Position numbers and translations under genes: made by a program. Under the pieces are notes generated by a model. The model had not been told where the DNA came from. It saw only the letters and a program-made list of their open reading frames with translations, and ran no database searches. This document shows positions 6,798 to 15,057 of a stretch of 24,297 nucleotides of DNA, piece by piece. Source of the DNA: JAQVEB01 sp028698105. Its GTDB lineage: Bacteria > Bacteroidota > Bacteroidia > Bacteroidales > Dysgonomonadaceae. The stretch is from assembly GCA_964293155.1 (NCBI GenBank), contig CAXYYA010000048.1, forward strand, positions 1 through 24,297, given 5' to 3'. Each line of letters begins with the position of its first letter. Position 1 is the stretch's first letter.

Positions 6798-8429
6798 ATG
6801 AAGAAATTCAATATTTTATCAGCGCTGTTTCTTCTGTCAATCAGTATTTTGGCGCAAGAAGCAAGACCAACAAAAAACGTTATCGTGATGATCCCCGACG
6901 GAACGTCCATCGGTGTATATTCTGCAGCCCGATGGTTTAAGTTTTACAACGGCGAAGAGAATAAATTAAATATTGATCCCTACATGAGCGGAACGGTTAC
7001 CACGTTTTCGTCAAATGCACCCATAGGCGACTCTGCGCCCACCGGTTCTACATACGCCACCGGCGTGTTGCAACAGTCGGGGAACATTGCCATTCATCCG
7101 GTTCCGTCAGAAAACGATCTTTATCCCGTTGACGCTAAAAGGGCTTATCAGCCGGCTGCAACCATTCTGGAAGCGTCTAAAATACTGCAAAAAAAAGCCG
7201 TAGGCTTAGTGGTAACCTGTGAGTTTCCACACGCCACACCGGCCGATTTTTCCGCGCATCATTACAATCGCGGAAATTACAAAGCGCTCGCGCCACAAAT
7301 GGCCTATCAGAATCTGGATGTGATGTTCGGTGGCGGAAACAGCATTTTGACCGACGACATTAAACAGCATTTCAGAAATACCGGAACCACACTTATTCAA
7401 GACGATAAGAACGCCTTGCAGAATTACAACGGGAGCGGAAAAGTTTGGGCGCTGTTCGGCGAAAGAGCTTTGCCGTACGACATTGACCGCAATCCCGACA
7501 AATTTCCGTCTATTGCCGAAATGACCGGAAAAGCGCTGGAAATACTTTCGAAGAACGACAACGGATTTTTCCTCATGGTTGAAGGCAGTCAGGTAGATTG
7601 GGCTGCCCACGCTAACGATCCGGCCGCTATTATACACGAATACCTCGCCTTCGACGAGGCGGTGGGGAAGGTAATGGATTTTGCCAAAAAAGACGGCAAC
7701 ACCGCCGTTGTGATTATGTCCGACCACGGGAACAGCGGGTTTACGATCGGCTCTTCACGTTGTCCGGGCTATGATAAACTACCCATCCAGGCTCTTTTCG
7801 AAACAGTTTCTAACTATAAACTCAGCGCCAAGGGTATTGAAGCGATGCTCATGAATACCAAACCGGCAGACATGAGAGCCGAGTTCAAGAAATATACGGG
7901 AATAGAGCTAAGCGATGAAGAACTCGAAACCATTCTCTCTTCAAAGAATTACAAAGAAAGCGATTACACTAAAGTTGGAACGAGCAATAATTTGGCGCAT
8001 AACATCGTGAATATCCTTAACTCACACACGTGCTTTGGGTTCACCACCGGCGGGCACACGGGAGAAGAGGTTATTCTTTCGTCGTATCACCCGCAGGGTG
8101 ATGTCCTGAAAGGACATGTGATGAATACCAATGTAAACGCATATCTGCAAAAGGTTTCAGGGTTGTCAACCTCGCTCAGTGAATTATCCGACAAACTTTT
8201 TGCCAAGCACACCGACGTATTCGCCGGAATGAAGTACAGTATAGACAAAACAAACACCGATTTCCCTGTTCTGAAAGTAAAGAAAGGCAGAAAAACACTG
8301 GAGATTCCCGCTTTTTCGTCGGTAGCGAAGCTAAACGGTAAGCCGTTTAACATTGGTTCGGTTGCGGTTTATATTGATAAAAACGACACGTTTTATTTGC
8401 CGAAGGATTTGGCGGAGAAATTGGAATAA
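6798..8429 (+). CDS. Secreted alkaline phosphatase (PhoA superfamily)
   Basis: This 543-aa protein hydrolyses phosphomonoesters outside the cytoplasm. Residues 1-20 form a signal peptide (basic start, hydrophobic core, ending at ILAQ). The metal site and nucleophile are in place: Asp34 in MIPDG, Ser79 in GDSAPTG as nucleophile, His145 in PHATPADF, Glu in EGSQVDWAAH, the Asp-His pair in MSDHGNSG, and His in TTGGHTGEE. The loop after the nucleophile (PTGSTYATG) differs from the common AASATALATG type but keeps ATG. AAGGA lies 5 nt before the ATG at 6798. The gene is divergent from surE and ends at a strong bidirectional terminator. It probably supplies phosphate; regulation by phosphate is not shown by the sequence. 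Confidence 0.93.
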   Translation: MKKFNILSALFLLSISILAQEARPTKNVIVMIPDGTSIGVYSAARWFKFYNGEENKLNIDPYMSGTVTTFSSNAPIGDSAPTGSTYATGVLQQSGNIAIHPVPSENDLYPVDAKRAYQPAATILEASKILQKKAVGLVVTCEFPHATPADFSAHHYNRGNYKALAPQMAYQNLDVMFGGGNSILTDDIKQHFRNTGTTLIQDDKNALQNYNGSGKVWALFGERALPYDIDRNPDKFPSIAEMTGKALEILSKNDNGFFLMVEGSQVDWAAHANDPAAIIHEYLAFDEAVGKVMDFAKKDGNTAVVIMSDHGNSGFTIGSSRCPGYDKLPIQALFETVSNYKLSAKGIEAMLMNTKPADMRAEFKKYTGIELSDEELETILSSKNYKESDYTKVGTSNNLAHNIVNILNSHTCFGFTTGGHTGEEVILSSYHPQGDVLKGHVMNTNVNAYLQKVSGLSTSLSELSDKLFAKHTDVFAGMKYSIDKTNTDFPVLKVKKGRKTLEIPAFSSVAKLNGKPFNIGSVAVYIDKNDTFYLPKDLAEKLE

Positions 8430-8455
8430 AAAAAGCGGCGGTTGCCGCTTTTTTT
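8428..8455. terminator. Bidirectional intrinsic terminator
   Basis: A-run, stem GCGGC (8435-8439), loop GGTT, stem GCCGC (8444-8448) and T-run (8449-8455). Because the A- and T-runs flank the stem symmetrically, it can end both the alkaline phosphatase transcript and the convergent DUF4251 lipoprotein transcript. The left A-run overlaps the phosphatase stop codon. Confidence 0.92.
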
Positions 8456-8473
8456 GTTTCTGTAATGCTTCTC

Positions 8474-8977
8474 CTACGGAGTTTTCGTTTCCACATTTCC
8501 CTGAAACGAAATAGGTTGCCGGTTGTAATCCGAAACATCCAGGCGTGCGGTTCCGTTTTCCCAAATATCGAAATACAAAACAACCTGACGGTCGAGATCG
8601 TTAGGCCTTATCTGCACAAGCCAGTTTCCGTTTCGTTTGCCGGGTTGCACCTGATATTCGAAATCGGTGCTTGTGAACTTAATTCCACCTTCACTCGGAT
8701 TCATGGGTGCCGTATAGGCTCGTCCGTAATAGGGTAAATACGCCTTCACGGTGTCTTGCGAAACCTTCACGTCATAATACGGACTTAAATAAATGGATCT
8801 GAACCCCGTGGGGTAAGCATAGGTTGCGTTAAAAGTAAAATTAAGATCGTTCACATTTTGCGCAATCTCCTGGGCGAGCGCTTCTTTTTCAGCAGCCGAT
8901 TGTGCTGTGCCGCAACTTGTGAAATACAAAGCAACCCCTAAGAGAATCAATGGAATGTAAAAAAACTGCTTTTTCAT
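8474..8977 (-). CDS. DUF4251-type lipoprotein
   Basis: This 167-aa protein has no known enzymatic role. Residues 1-22 form a lipoprotein signal with lipobox FTSC (Cys22), so it should be anchored in the inner or outer membrane. The rest is a compact, aromatic-rich, probably beta-sandwich domain with a TYAYPTGFRSIYLSPYYDV segment, resembling the Bacteroidota family DUF4251; that assignment is from memory. It has a real Shine-Dalgarno sequence 7 nt before its ATG, unusual for this genome. It converges on the alkaline phosphatase and lies 54 nt downstream of the purD-membrane protein pair on the same strand, so it could be read from that unit or from its own promoter. Confidence 0.85.
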   Translation of the reverse strand: MKKQFFYIPLILLGVALYFTSCGTAQSAAEKEALAQEIAQNVNDLNFTFNATYAYPTGFRSIYLSPYYDVKVSQDTVKAYLPYYGRAYTAPMNPSEGGIKFTSTDFEYQVQPGKRNGNWLVQIRPNDLDRQVVLYFDIWENGTARLDVSDYNRQPISFQGNVETKTP

Positions 8978-8984
8978 ATCGTTT

Positions 8985-8991
8985 CCTCCTT
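8985..8991 (-). promoter_or_regulatory. Strong Shine-Dalgarno sequence for the DUF4251 lipoprotein
   Basis: AAGGAGG on the minus strand, 7 nt from the ATG at 8977. Most starts in this window lack such a site. A 7-bp inverted repeat (ATCGTTT at 8978-8984, AAACGAT at 9006-9012) flanks it and could fold over the site. Confidence 0.7.
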
Positions 8992-9031
8992 ATCTTTTAC
9001 CTATAAAACGATGAAAAGGTGTTTTTTGTTG

Positions 9032-10054
9032 CTAAAACGGGGAAGAATTTGTGAAATAATTAACAGAATATAAGAGTAGTAACAATATCAATAGAATGAA
9101 AAATGAATAAATTTCCCATTTTCTCCCTACCACGGTGTAATAATGCGACACAATGAATGATACCAGCGCCACGATCAGATAAAGCCAAAACAACGTACGC
9201 GTTAAATAAATCGCCTGAAAAATCAAGCAGAAAGCGATCAGCAAAATAATGTACGATAAGATTTTCTGCGAAAAGACTTTGTCCCTCCGCAAATGTTTGC
9301 TGTCCGCCGAGATATAAACAACAACAAGGATGAGCAACGTCGCGATAAACCCCCACTGGGGAACCGTATAAGTTGGAATATGCGTTACATCTATTATTTC
9401 GGTCAAATGCAGAAAGGGTGCTACAAAACCTGCAATATTATCGCCAAAAACATAAAATGCAAAAACAATCCAGAACACCAATACAATACCCCAAAGCGAT
9501 GCAAAAAAAGATTTAATCCGAAAACTGCTGACAGAATGTTGCGCAGCCCACCAAAACGGGATAAGCAAAAGAGAATATATTTCAAAAAAGGCCGCTATCG
9601 AAAGCAAGATGGATGACTGGAACGCGTATTTTTGCGGAGTTGAAGGATAATCGTAAGAATCAAGCAACGGGAATAACGCCCACAGGATGAAGATAGGGCT
9701 CAGGTACGCCGGCGACATGGGCAGAAAGAACGGATGTACACTGAAGAGAATGAGCGGAAAGATGTACGAAAGCGATGTCCGCATTCGAATTATTCCGTAT
9801 CGTAAATTCAGTTGCGAGATAAATATGGCAATAACAAAGACGCTGGCAGTAGCCGCCAAAAACGATATCCACGGATTCTCGAAAAAATGTCCGACATACG
9901 GCCAAACAAAACCGGCATCCGTGGCCTCACTTTGGGGAAGTCCTTTTTGCAAAAAGAGCAGCAACCTCATGACCAGAACAATAATAGTGGTGAAAAGTGA
10001 GGTAAATCTTGCCTCCACGATGTATGTTTTGAATTGTCTCGCCAACGTATTCAT
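9032..10054 (-). CDS. Polytopic membrane protein of unknown function
   Basis: I do not recognise a functional family with certainty. The 340-aa protein is almost entirely hydrophobic, with about ten predicted membrane segments: near residues 18-36, 62-81, 92-110, 114-132, 145-165, 183-206, 236-254, 267-286, 289-308 and 316-333. Aromatic residues are frequent. It resembles uncharacterised Bacteroidota integral membrane proteins of the DUF6427 kind and, loosely, multi-span glycosyltransferases, but no acidic catalytic motif stands out. The ATG at 10054 is 6 nt after the purD stop, so it is co-transcribed with purD. That pairing is positional and gives no direct function. Confidence 0.8.
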   Translation of the reverse strand: MNTLARQFKTYIVEARFTSLFTTIIVLVMRLLLFLQKGLPQSEATDAGFVWPYVGHFFENPWISFLAATASVFVIAIFISQLNLRYGIIRMRTSLSYIFPLILFSVHPFFLPMSPAYLSPIFILWALFPLLDSYDYPSTPQKYAFQSSILLSIAAFFEIYSLLLIPFWWAAQHSVSSFRIKSFFASLWGIVLVFWIVFAFYVFGDNIAGFVAPFLHLTEIIDVTHIPTYTVPQWGFIATLLILVVVYISADSKHLRRDKVFSQKILSYIILLIAFCLIFQAIYLTRTLFWLYLIVALVSFIVSHYYTVVGRKWEIYSFFILLILLLLLYSVNYFTNSSPF

Positions 10055-10060
10055 GCTGTA

Positions 10061-11335
10061 CTATTTTTCCAGATCAAAACCAATATCCTTCCGGTAATAC
10101 ATTCCTTCAAACGAAATTCTGGCCGCGTTTTCATACGATTTTGCAAGCGCTTCGCGCATTGTGTTTCCGTAGGAAGTGACTGCCAAAACCCTACCTCCCG
10201 ATGAAACGATATTTCCGTTTTGCAACGCTGTTCCCGCATGAAAAATTATGCTGTCTTTTACGTCGGTCAGGCCGGTAATAATCTTTCCTTTCGCATAATT
10301 TTCCGGATATCCGCCGGAAACAAGCATAACTGTTGTGGCGAACCGTTCATCAAATTCCACATTGTATGCGTCCAACGTTTCCGTCGCCACGCCGTTCAAC
10401 AGTTGCAGTAAATCCGATTTCAATCTGGGCATAACCACCTCCGTCTCCGGATCGCCCATGCGTACGTTGTATTCGATAACCTTTGGTTCGCCGCCAACCT
10501 TAATTAATCCGAAAAATATAAATCCTTTGTAATCAATGCTTTCTTTTCTTAGCCCATCCACTGTCGGTTTAACAATGCGGTCTTCCACTTTCCGCATAAA
10601 TGCGGCATCGGCAAACAACACGGGAGAAACCGCACCCATTCCGCCGGTATTTAATCCGGTGTCGCCCTCGCCTATGCGTTTATAATCCTTTGCCTCCGGC
10701 AAAATTTTATAGGATTTTCCATCCGTAAGCACAAAAACCGAGCATTCAATACCCGAAAGAAATTCTTCGATAACCACTTTGTTGCTTGCCCTGCCGAACT
10801 TTCCTTTCAACATCTCCCAAAGCATTTGTTTCGAGTAGTTAATATCGTCAATGATCAATACACCTTTTCCGGCGGCGAGGCCATCGGCTTTCAGCACGTA
10901 GGGCGGATTCATGGAATCCAGAAACCGGTTCCCGTCCATGATGTTATCCAACGTTACCGCCAGATATTTTGCCGTGGGAATGCCGTGACGCATCATGAAT
11001 TCTTTCGCAAAATCTTTGCTCCCTTCCAGTTGTGCGCCCTGTTTCGATGGCCCGATAACGGCAATATGGCAAATATCTTCGTCCTTCAGAAAAAAATCGT
11101 AGATTCCCGATACAAGCGGATCTTCAGGGCCTACAACCACCATATCAATATCTTTTTCCAACGCGAATTTTTTGATCGCGTCGAAATCCGTTACCGAAAG
11201 AGCAACGTTCTCTCCAAGTGAAGCCGTACCGGCATTGCCCGGAGCAATAAACAAGTTATGCAAGTCTTTACTCTGCTTTAATTTCCATGCCAACGCATGC
11301 TCACGACCACCTGACCCAAGTACTAAAACATTCAT
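10061..11335 (-). CDS. purD: Phosphoribosylamine-glycine ligase PurD
   Basis: PurD is a cytosolic ATP-grasp ligase that joins phosphoribosylamine and glycine to form GAR, the substrate of PurN. The true start is ATG at 11335, giving 424 aa. The frame stays open 60 codons further upstream, but that stretch is AT-rich, overlaps the divergent promoter region and has no PurD homology. The N-terminal Rossmann motif NVLVLGSGGREHA follows the chosen start immediately. The ATP-grasp segments VLKADGLAAGKGV, DYKRIGEGDTGLNTGGMG and EYNVRMGDPETE are all present. It is the first gene of a two-gene unit with the membrane protein at 9032-10054. Confidence 0.97.
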   Translation of the reverse strand: MNVLVLGSGGREHALAWKLKQSKDLHNLFIAPGNAGTASLGENVALSVTDFDAIKKFALEKDIDMVVVGPEDPLVSGIYDFFLKDEDICHIAVIGPSKQGAQLEGSKDFAKEFMMRHGIPTAKYLAVTLDNIMDGNRFLDSMNPPYVLKADGLAAGKGVLIIDDINYSKQMLWEMLKGKFGRASNKVVIEEFLSGIECSVFVLTDGKSYKILPEAKDYKRIGEGDTGLNTGGMGAVSPVLFADAAFMRKVEDRIVKPTVDGLRKESIDYKGFIFFGLIKVGGEPKVIEYNVRMGDPETEVVMPRLKSDLLQLLNGVATETLDAYNVEFDERFATTVMLVSGGYPENYAKGKIITGLTDVKDSIIFHAGTALQNGNIVSSGGRVLAVTSYGNTMREALAKSYENAARISFEGMYYRKDIGFDLEK

Positions 11336-11382
11336 ATCAAACAATTTGACAAATTCGAATTGTATTCTTTCAAAAGAGAAAA

Positions 11383-11390
11383 CAAAAATA
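11383..11390 (-). promoter_or_regulatory. Candidate -7 promoter element for purD
   Basis: On the minus strand this reads TATTTTTG, a full match to TAnnTTTG, 48 nt upstream of the purD ATG at 11335. The tract is AT-rich, so a chance match is possible. No purine riboswitch (xpt or PRPP type) is recognisable in the short leader. Confidence 0.35.
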
Positions 11391-11449
11391 CTAAAAATAA
11401 TGAAAAAAACATATTTTCTCGCGATTAACTCTCGTACCAATGAAAATTG

Positions 11450-11457
11450 TAACTTTG
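11450..11457 (+). promoter_or_regulatory. -7 promoter element for the FabK-like gene
   Basis: TAACTTTG matches TAnnTTTG fully and lies 20 nt before the ATG at 11477, implying a leader of about 10-15 nt. It shares the divergent region with purD. Confidence 0.6.
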
Positions 11458-11476
11458 TGGAACAAATTTCGATTGT

Positions 11477-12427
11477 ATGTCGCAAAACAGAATAACCACG
11501 CTTTTTAACATACACTATCCGATCGTTCAGGCCGGAATGGTTTGGTGCAGCGGCTGGCGACTGGCATCCACGGTGAGCAACGCCGGGGGCCTTGGATTGA
11601 TCGGATCGGGGTCAATGCATCCGGAAACACTGCGTGAACATATTCAAAAATGTAAAGCGGCTACCGACAAACCGTTTGGTGTGAACGTTCCGCTCATGTA
11701 TTCGCAAATTGACGAGATCATGCAAATCATTGTGGATGAAAAAGTTCCCATTGTATTTACTTCGGCCGGCAACCCGAAAACGTGGACAGCAAAGCTTAAA
11801 GCCGAAGGCATCACGGTTGCGCACGTGGTTTCCAGTTCAAAGTTCGCGAAAAAATGTGCCGACGCGGGCGTGGATGCGGTGGTAGCCGAAGGATTCGAGG
11901 CCGGAGGCCACAACGGGCGCGAAGAAACCACCACGCTGACGCTCGTCCCGCAAGTACGGGAAGCCATTGATCTGCCGCTTATCGCAGCGGGCGGGGTTGC
12001 CACGGGCGCTGCCATGGCTGCGGCTTTCGCGCTTGGCGCCGAAGGCGTGCAGGTGGGAACCCGATTCGCGCTCACGCGGGAGAGTTCGGCCAGCGATGCG
12101 TTTAAACAGAAGTGCATATCGCTCGCCGAAGGCGATACGATGCTTTCGCTGAAGAAAGTCAGCCCGACACGTATGGTGAAAAACGACTTTTACCAATCCG
12201 TGCAGGAAATGGAAGATCGCGGTGCTTCGGAAGAAGAACTTCGTGCATTTTTAGGTCGCGGTCGCTCTAAACGAGGCATTTTTGAAGGCGATCTGGTGGA
12301 AGGCGAACTGGAGATCGGGCAAGTGGCATCGTTGATTCGTGAAATCGTTTCGGCGGAAGAGGTGGTGAAGGAGATGGTGAGGGAGTATAATAAAGCGGTA
12401 ATAAAGTTAGGGGAAATAAAATTCTAA
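11477..12427 (+). CDS. FMN-dependent FabK-like enoyl-ACP reductase / nitronate monooxygenase family protein
   Basis: This 316-aa TIM-barrel flavoprotein belongs to the 2-nitropropane dioxygenase superfamily. Motifs are PIVQAGM (15-21), SNAGGLGLIGSG near the N-terminal flavin loop, KPFGVN (65-70), AEGFEAGGHNG with His145, and the phosphate-binding loops AAGGVATG (170-177) and GAEGVQVGTRF. The order and wording closely follow Streptococcus FabK, so it may perform the last reduction of fatty acid elongation. Nitronate monooxygenases share the same fold and most of these motifs, so I leave the reaction open. The ATG at 11477 has a good promoter just upstream. It stands as a single gene divergent from purD. 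Confidence 0.88.
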   Translation: MSQNRITTLFNIHYPIVQAGMVWCSGWRLASTVSNAGGLGLIGSGSMHPETLREHIQKCKAATDKPFGVNVPLMYSQIDEIMQIIVDEKVPIVFTSAGNPKTWTAKLKAEGITVAHVVSSSKFAKKCADAGVDAVVAEGFEAGGHNGREETTTLTLVPQVREAIDLPLIAAGGVATGAAMAAAFALGAEGVQVGTRFALTRESSASDAFKQKCISLAEGDTMLSLKKVSPTRMVKNDFYQSVQEMEDRGASEEELRAFLGRGRSKRGIFEGDLVEGELEIGQVASLIREIVSAEEVVKEMVREYNKAVIKLGEIKF

Positions 12428-12477
12428 GAAATTAACCCCTCCGCTCGTTCCTCGCTCGTCCCGGCCTCACCCCCAAT

Positions 12478-12680
12478 CCCTCTCCCGTGGAGAGGGGAGC
12501 ACGGGCTCAGAAGCATCGAAGTTCGCCAAAGTCTTTCCAACTAATGTTCGACCTTTTTCTCTCTGAAAACTGTACCAACCTGTTTTCCTCTCTTTTGGAG
12601 AGGATGCCCAAAGGGCAGGAGAGGCCGGAGAGAGTACCCGCAGGGGGAGAGAGGCTGGGGAGTCCCGATAGCTATCGGGA
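12478..12680. repeat. Mosaic of short palindromes in a 400-nt gap
   Basis: The gap 12428-12829 holds no credible gene. It contains CCCTCTCC/GGAGAGGG (12478-12485 with 12489-12496), CCTCTC/GAGAGG (12587-12592 with 12598-12603), TGCCC/GGGCA (12605-12609 with 12613-12617) and the perfect 18-bp palindrome TCCCGATAGCTATCGGGA (12663-12680). Purine-rich GGAGAGAG-like stretches link them. The pattern is that of dispersed REP-like intergenic repeats. It lies between two genes read in the same direction, so folded RNA at the 3' end of the FabK-like transcript is possible. Confidence 0.65.
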
Positions 12681-12779
12681 TAGAGGGGCCGGGGACAGTT
12701 ACGGGCTATAATATCATCAACTGTTGTGAAAATATCAACCAATAATAACAAATAAATTCTGCCCACTAATTAATTTCAC

Positions 12780-12788
12780 TAAATTTGC
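12780..12788 (+). promoter_or_regulatory. -7 promoter element for the PtpA-like peptidase
   Basis: TAAATTTGC is a full match to TAnnTTTG plus the often-seen C. It lies 42 nt before the ATG at 12830. It overlaps a further in-frame ATG at 12785, which therefore cannot be the start of a transcript made from this promoter. Confidence 0.65.
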
Positions 12789-12829
12789 AAAGTAAATCAG
12801 CAAAATCAGCGCGAAAAAATCAAACTTGT

Positions 12830-14956
12830 ATGCGAAAAAACCTCATACTTATCCTATTACTTGCATCGGTAAATGTACTATTTGCACAGCAAGACAAGCA
12901 GTTCACATTAGAAGAATTAATTCCCGGCGGAAAAGATTTTTACAAATATTATCCGCGTAGCTCGGAACAATTTCAGTGGAACGATAATCATTTGATGCAA
13001 ATAAACGGCGATTCAGTTTTTGTAATCAACAATTTGGCTACACCACAGAAACGTACCTTCCTGTTTCGTTTTACGGATGTGAAGGAGGGTGTAAACCGCA
13101 TTTCGTTTGTTGAGAACGCCGAAAATATTATCCGTTTTTATACCCGAAACGGCATCGGTATGTATAGCACAGACAAGAGACAAGAAATTGCTTTTTTCTC
13201 CTATCCCGAAGAGAGCGAAAATTACCAACTCTCGCCCGACAACTCATTTTTGGCATACACCAAAGCGAATAATCTGTTTATAAAAGATAAAAACGGAAAC
13301 GAAACGGCCATTTCATCCGAAGAAAACAAAGGTATTGTTTACGGACAATCGGTTCATAGAAACGAATTCGGCATAAACGAAGGTATTTTTTGGTCGCCTG
13401 ACGGCGAAAAGCTGGCGTTTTACCGCATGGACGAAACCATGGTAGAAGATTATCCGTTGGTGGATGTTTCGGCACGCGAGGCGAAACTAAAAGCCATCAA
13501 ATACCCCATGGCGGGAATGACCAGCCACCAGGTTACCATAGGCGTGTACGACACGAAAACCGGCAACACCGTTTACCTGAAAACCGGCGAGCCCAAAGAT
13601 CATTACCTTACAAACGTGGCCTGGAGTCCCTGCGGGAAATTTATTTATGTGGCTGAACTCAACCGGGAGCAAAATCGCATGAAAATGAACAGGTACAACG
13701 CCGCGTCGGGGGAATTGGATAAAACACTTTTCGAAGAGCAACACCCCAAATACGTTGAGCCTCAACATCCTGTGCTGTTCGTAAAAAATAATCCCAACCA
13801 ATTTATCTGGCAAAGTAACCGCGACGGTTATAACCATCTTTACCTGTACGATGCCGGAGGAAAACTGCTGAAGCAACTCACAAAAGGCGCGTGGGAAGTA
13901 ACCGATGTGATCGGTTTCGATGAAAAAGGGCAAAACCTCTATTTCGCGTCAACGAACCCCACGCCAATGGACAGAAACATTTACCGTGTGAATCTGAAAA
14001 ACGGAAAAATGTCATCGCGTTTCACGCAAACACAGGGCATGCACACTGCAACGATCAGTCTTTCCGGGCGATACCTCGTTGACCGGTATGCATCGCACGA
14101 TAATCCCGGAAAAATAGATTTGATAGATACCGAAAACAACAAAACAGTTACCCTTGCATCGGCGAAAAATCCATTCAACGGGTACAACGTTCCAACCGTG
14201 GAATCGGGAACGCTGAAAGCAGCCGATGGTGTTACCGACTTGTATTATCGTTTCATCAAACCCTTCGGTTTTGATCCGTCGAAAAAATATCCGGTGGCAA
14301 TCTACGTTTACGGCGGCCCTCACTCGCAAATGGTGCAAAACCGCTGGCGATACGGATCGGGCGGATGGGAAATGTATATGGCGCAAAAAGGATATTTGGT
14401 TTTCGTGATGGACAACCGCGGCACATCGTATCGCGGCTTCAATTTTGAGAACGTAACCCACCGCCACTTGGGCGTTGAAGAGGTAAAAGACCAGATGCAC
14501 GGCGTGGAGTTTCTGAAATCGCTTGCTTATGTTGATGCCGACCGCATGGGCATTCACGGCTGGAGTTTCGGCGGGTTTATGACGATAAACATGCTGCTTC
14601 GCCATCCCGATGTGTTCAAAGTAGGCGTTGCCGGCGGCCCGGTTACGGATTGGAAATATTACGAAGTAATGTACGGCGAGCGTTACATGGACATGCCGCA
14701 GGAAAATCCCGAAGGTTACAGGGAATCCAGCTTGCTTAACAAGGCGGGGAACCTGAAATCGCGTCTTCTTATCATTCATGGCGACGAAGACGGAACGGTA
14801 GTTCCGCAAAACAGTTTGCAGTTTCTCAATTCCTGCATCAAAGCCGGAACACATCCCGATTTCTTTATCTATCCCGGGCAGGAGCATAATATGATCGGGC
14901 ACGACAGGGTGCACCTGCACGAGCAAATTACACGGTATTTTGAAGATTTTATGTAG
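12830..14956 (+). CDS. ptpA: PtpA-like prolyl tripeptidyl peptidase (S9B)
   Basis: Secreted serine peptidase expected to release X-X-Pro tripeptides from peptides with free N-termini. The chosen ATG gives 708 aa with a clean signal peptide (1-20, ending VLFAQ); an in-frame ATG 15 codons earlier lies inside the promoter. The mature start FTLEELIPGGKDFY and the segment VHRNEFGINEGIFWSP (175-190) read like Porphyromonas gingivalis PtpA and unlike DPP IV, which carries a Glu-Glu pair there. Glu179 is the probable amino-terminus-binding residue. The catalytic triad is Ser579 (GWSFGG), Asp654 (GDEDGTVVPQ) and His686 (QEHNMIG). Residues 40-460 should form the beta-propeller and the rest the alpha/beta hydrolase domain. 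It appears monocistronic. Confidence 0.93.
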   Translation: MRKNLILILLLASVNVLFAQQDKQFTLEELIPGGKDFYKYYPRSSEQFQWNDNHLMQINGDSVFVINNLATPQKRTFLFRFTDVKEGVNRISFVENAENIIRFYTRNGIGMYSTDKRQEIAFFSYPEESENYQLSPDNSFLAYTKANNLFIKDKNGNETAISSEENKGIVYGQSVHRNEFGINEGIFWSPDGEKLAFYRMDETMVEDYPLVDVSAREAKLKAIKYPMAGMTSHQVTIGVYDTKTGNTVYLKTGEPKDHYLTNVAWSPCGKFIYVAELNREQNRMKMNRYNAASGELDKTLFEEQHPKYVEPQHPVLFVKNNPNQFIWQSNRDGYNHLYLYDAGGKLLKQLTKGAWEVTDVIGFDEKGQNLYFASTNPTPMDRNIYRVNLKNGKMSSRFTQTQGMHTATISLSGRYLVDRYASHDNPGKIDLIDTENNKTVTLASAKNPFNGYNVPTVESGTLKAADGVTDLYYRFIKPFGFDPSKKYPVAIYVYGGPHSQMVQNRWRYGSGGWEMYMAQKGYLVFVMDNRGTSYRGFNFENVTHRHLGVEEVKDQMHGVEFLKSLAYVDADRMGIHGWSFGGFMTINMLLRHPDVFKVGVAGGPVTDWKYYEVMYGERYMDMPQENPEGYRESSLLNKAGNLKSRLLIIHGDEDGTVVPQNSLQFLNSCIKAGTHPDFFIYPGQEHNMIGHDRVHLHEQITRYFEDFM

Positions 14957-15041
14957 ATTTCGGAGACACGGGTTGCAACCTTGCCATTCTTTTAACAAAA
15001 GCAAAGCGCTCGTCTCACCAGTCGTGAATCGCAAATTCTAT

Positions 15042-15049
15042 TATCTTTG
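15042..15049 (+). promoter_or_regulatory. -7 promoter element very close to the MBL-fold gene start
   Basis: TATCTTTG matches TAnnTTTG fully. Only 8 nt separate it from the ATG at 15058, so the transcript would be leaderless or nearly so. Confidence 0.55.
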
Positions 15050-15057
15050 TACCCGAT

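Noticed and set aside
11336..11515. In-frame 60-codon upstream extension of purD
   Set aside because: The extra segment is AT-rich, unlike any PurD N-terminus, and crosses the promoter and start of the divergent FabK-like gene. PurD homology begins at the ATG at 11335.
12467..12766. Minus-strand open frame of 99 codons in the palindrome-rich gap
   Set aside because: It is a low-complexity translation of the GGAGAG/CTCTCC repeats with no recognisable domain.
12785..12829. Upstream ATG adding 15 residues to the PtpA-like peptidase
   Set aside because: It lies inside the -7 promoter element at 12780-12788 and would put a basic extension before a complete signal peptide.
14012..15034. Long minus-strand open frame of 340 codons antisense to ptpA
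   Set aside because: It is a frame shadow of a well-supported gene, His/Cys/Arg-rich, and has no family features.
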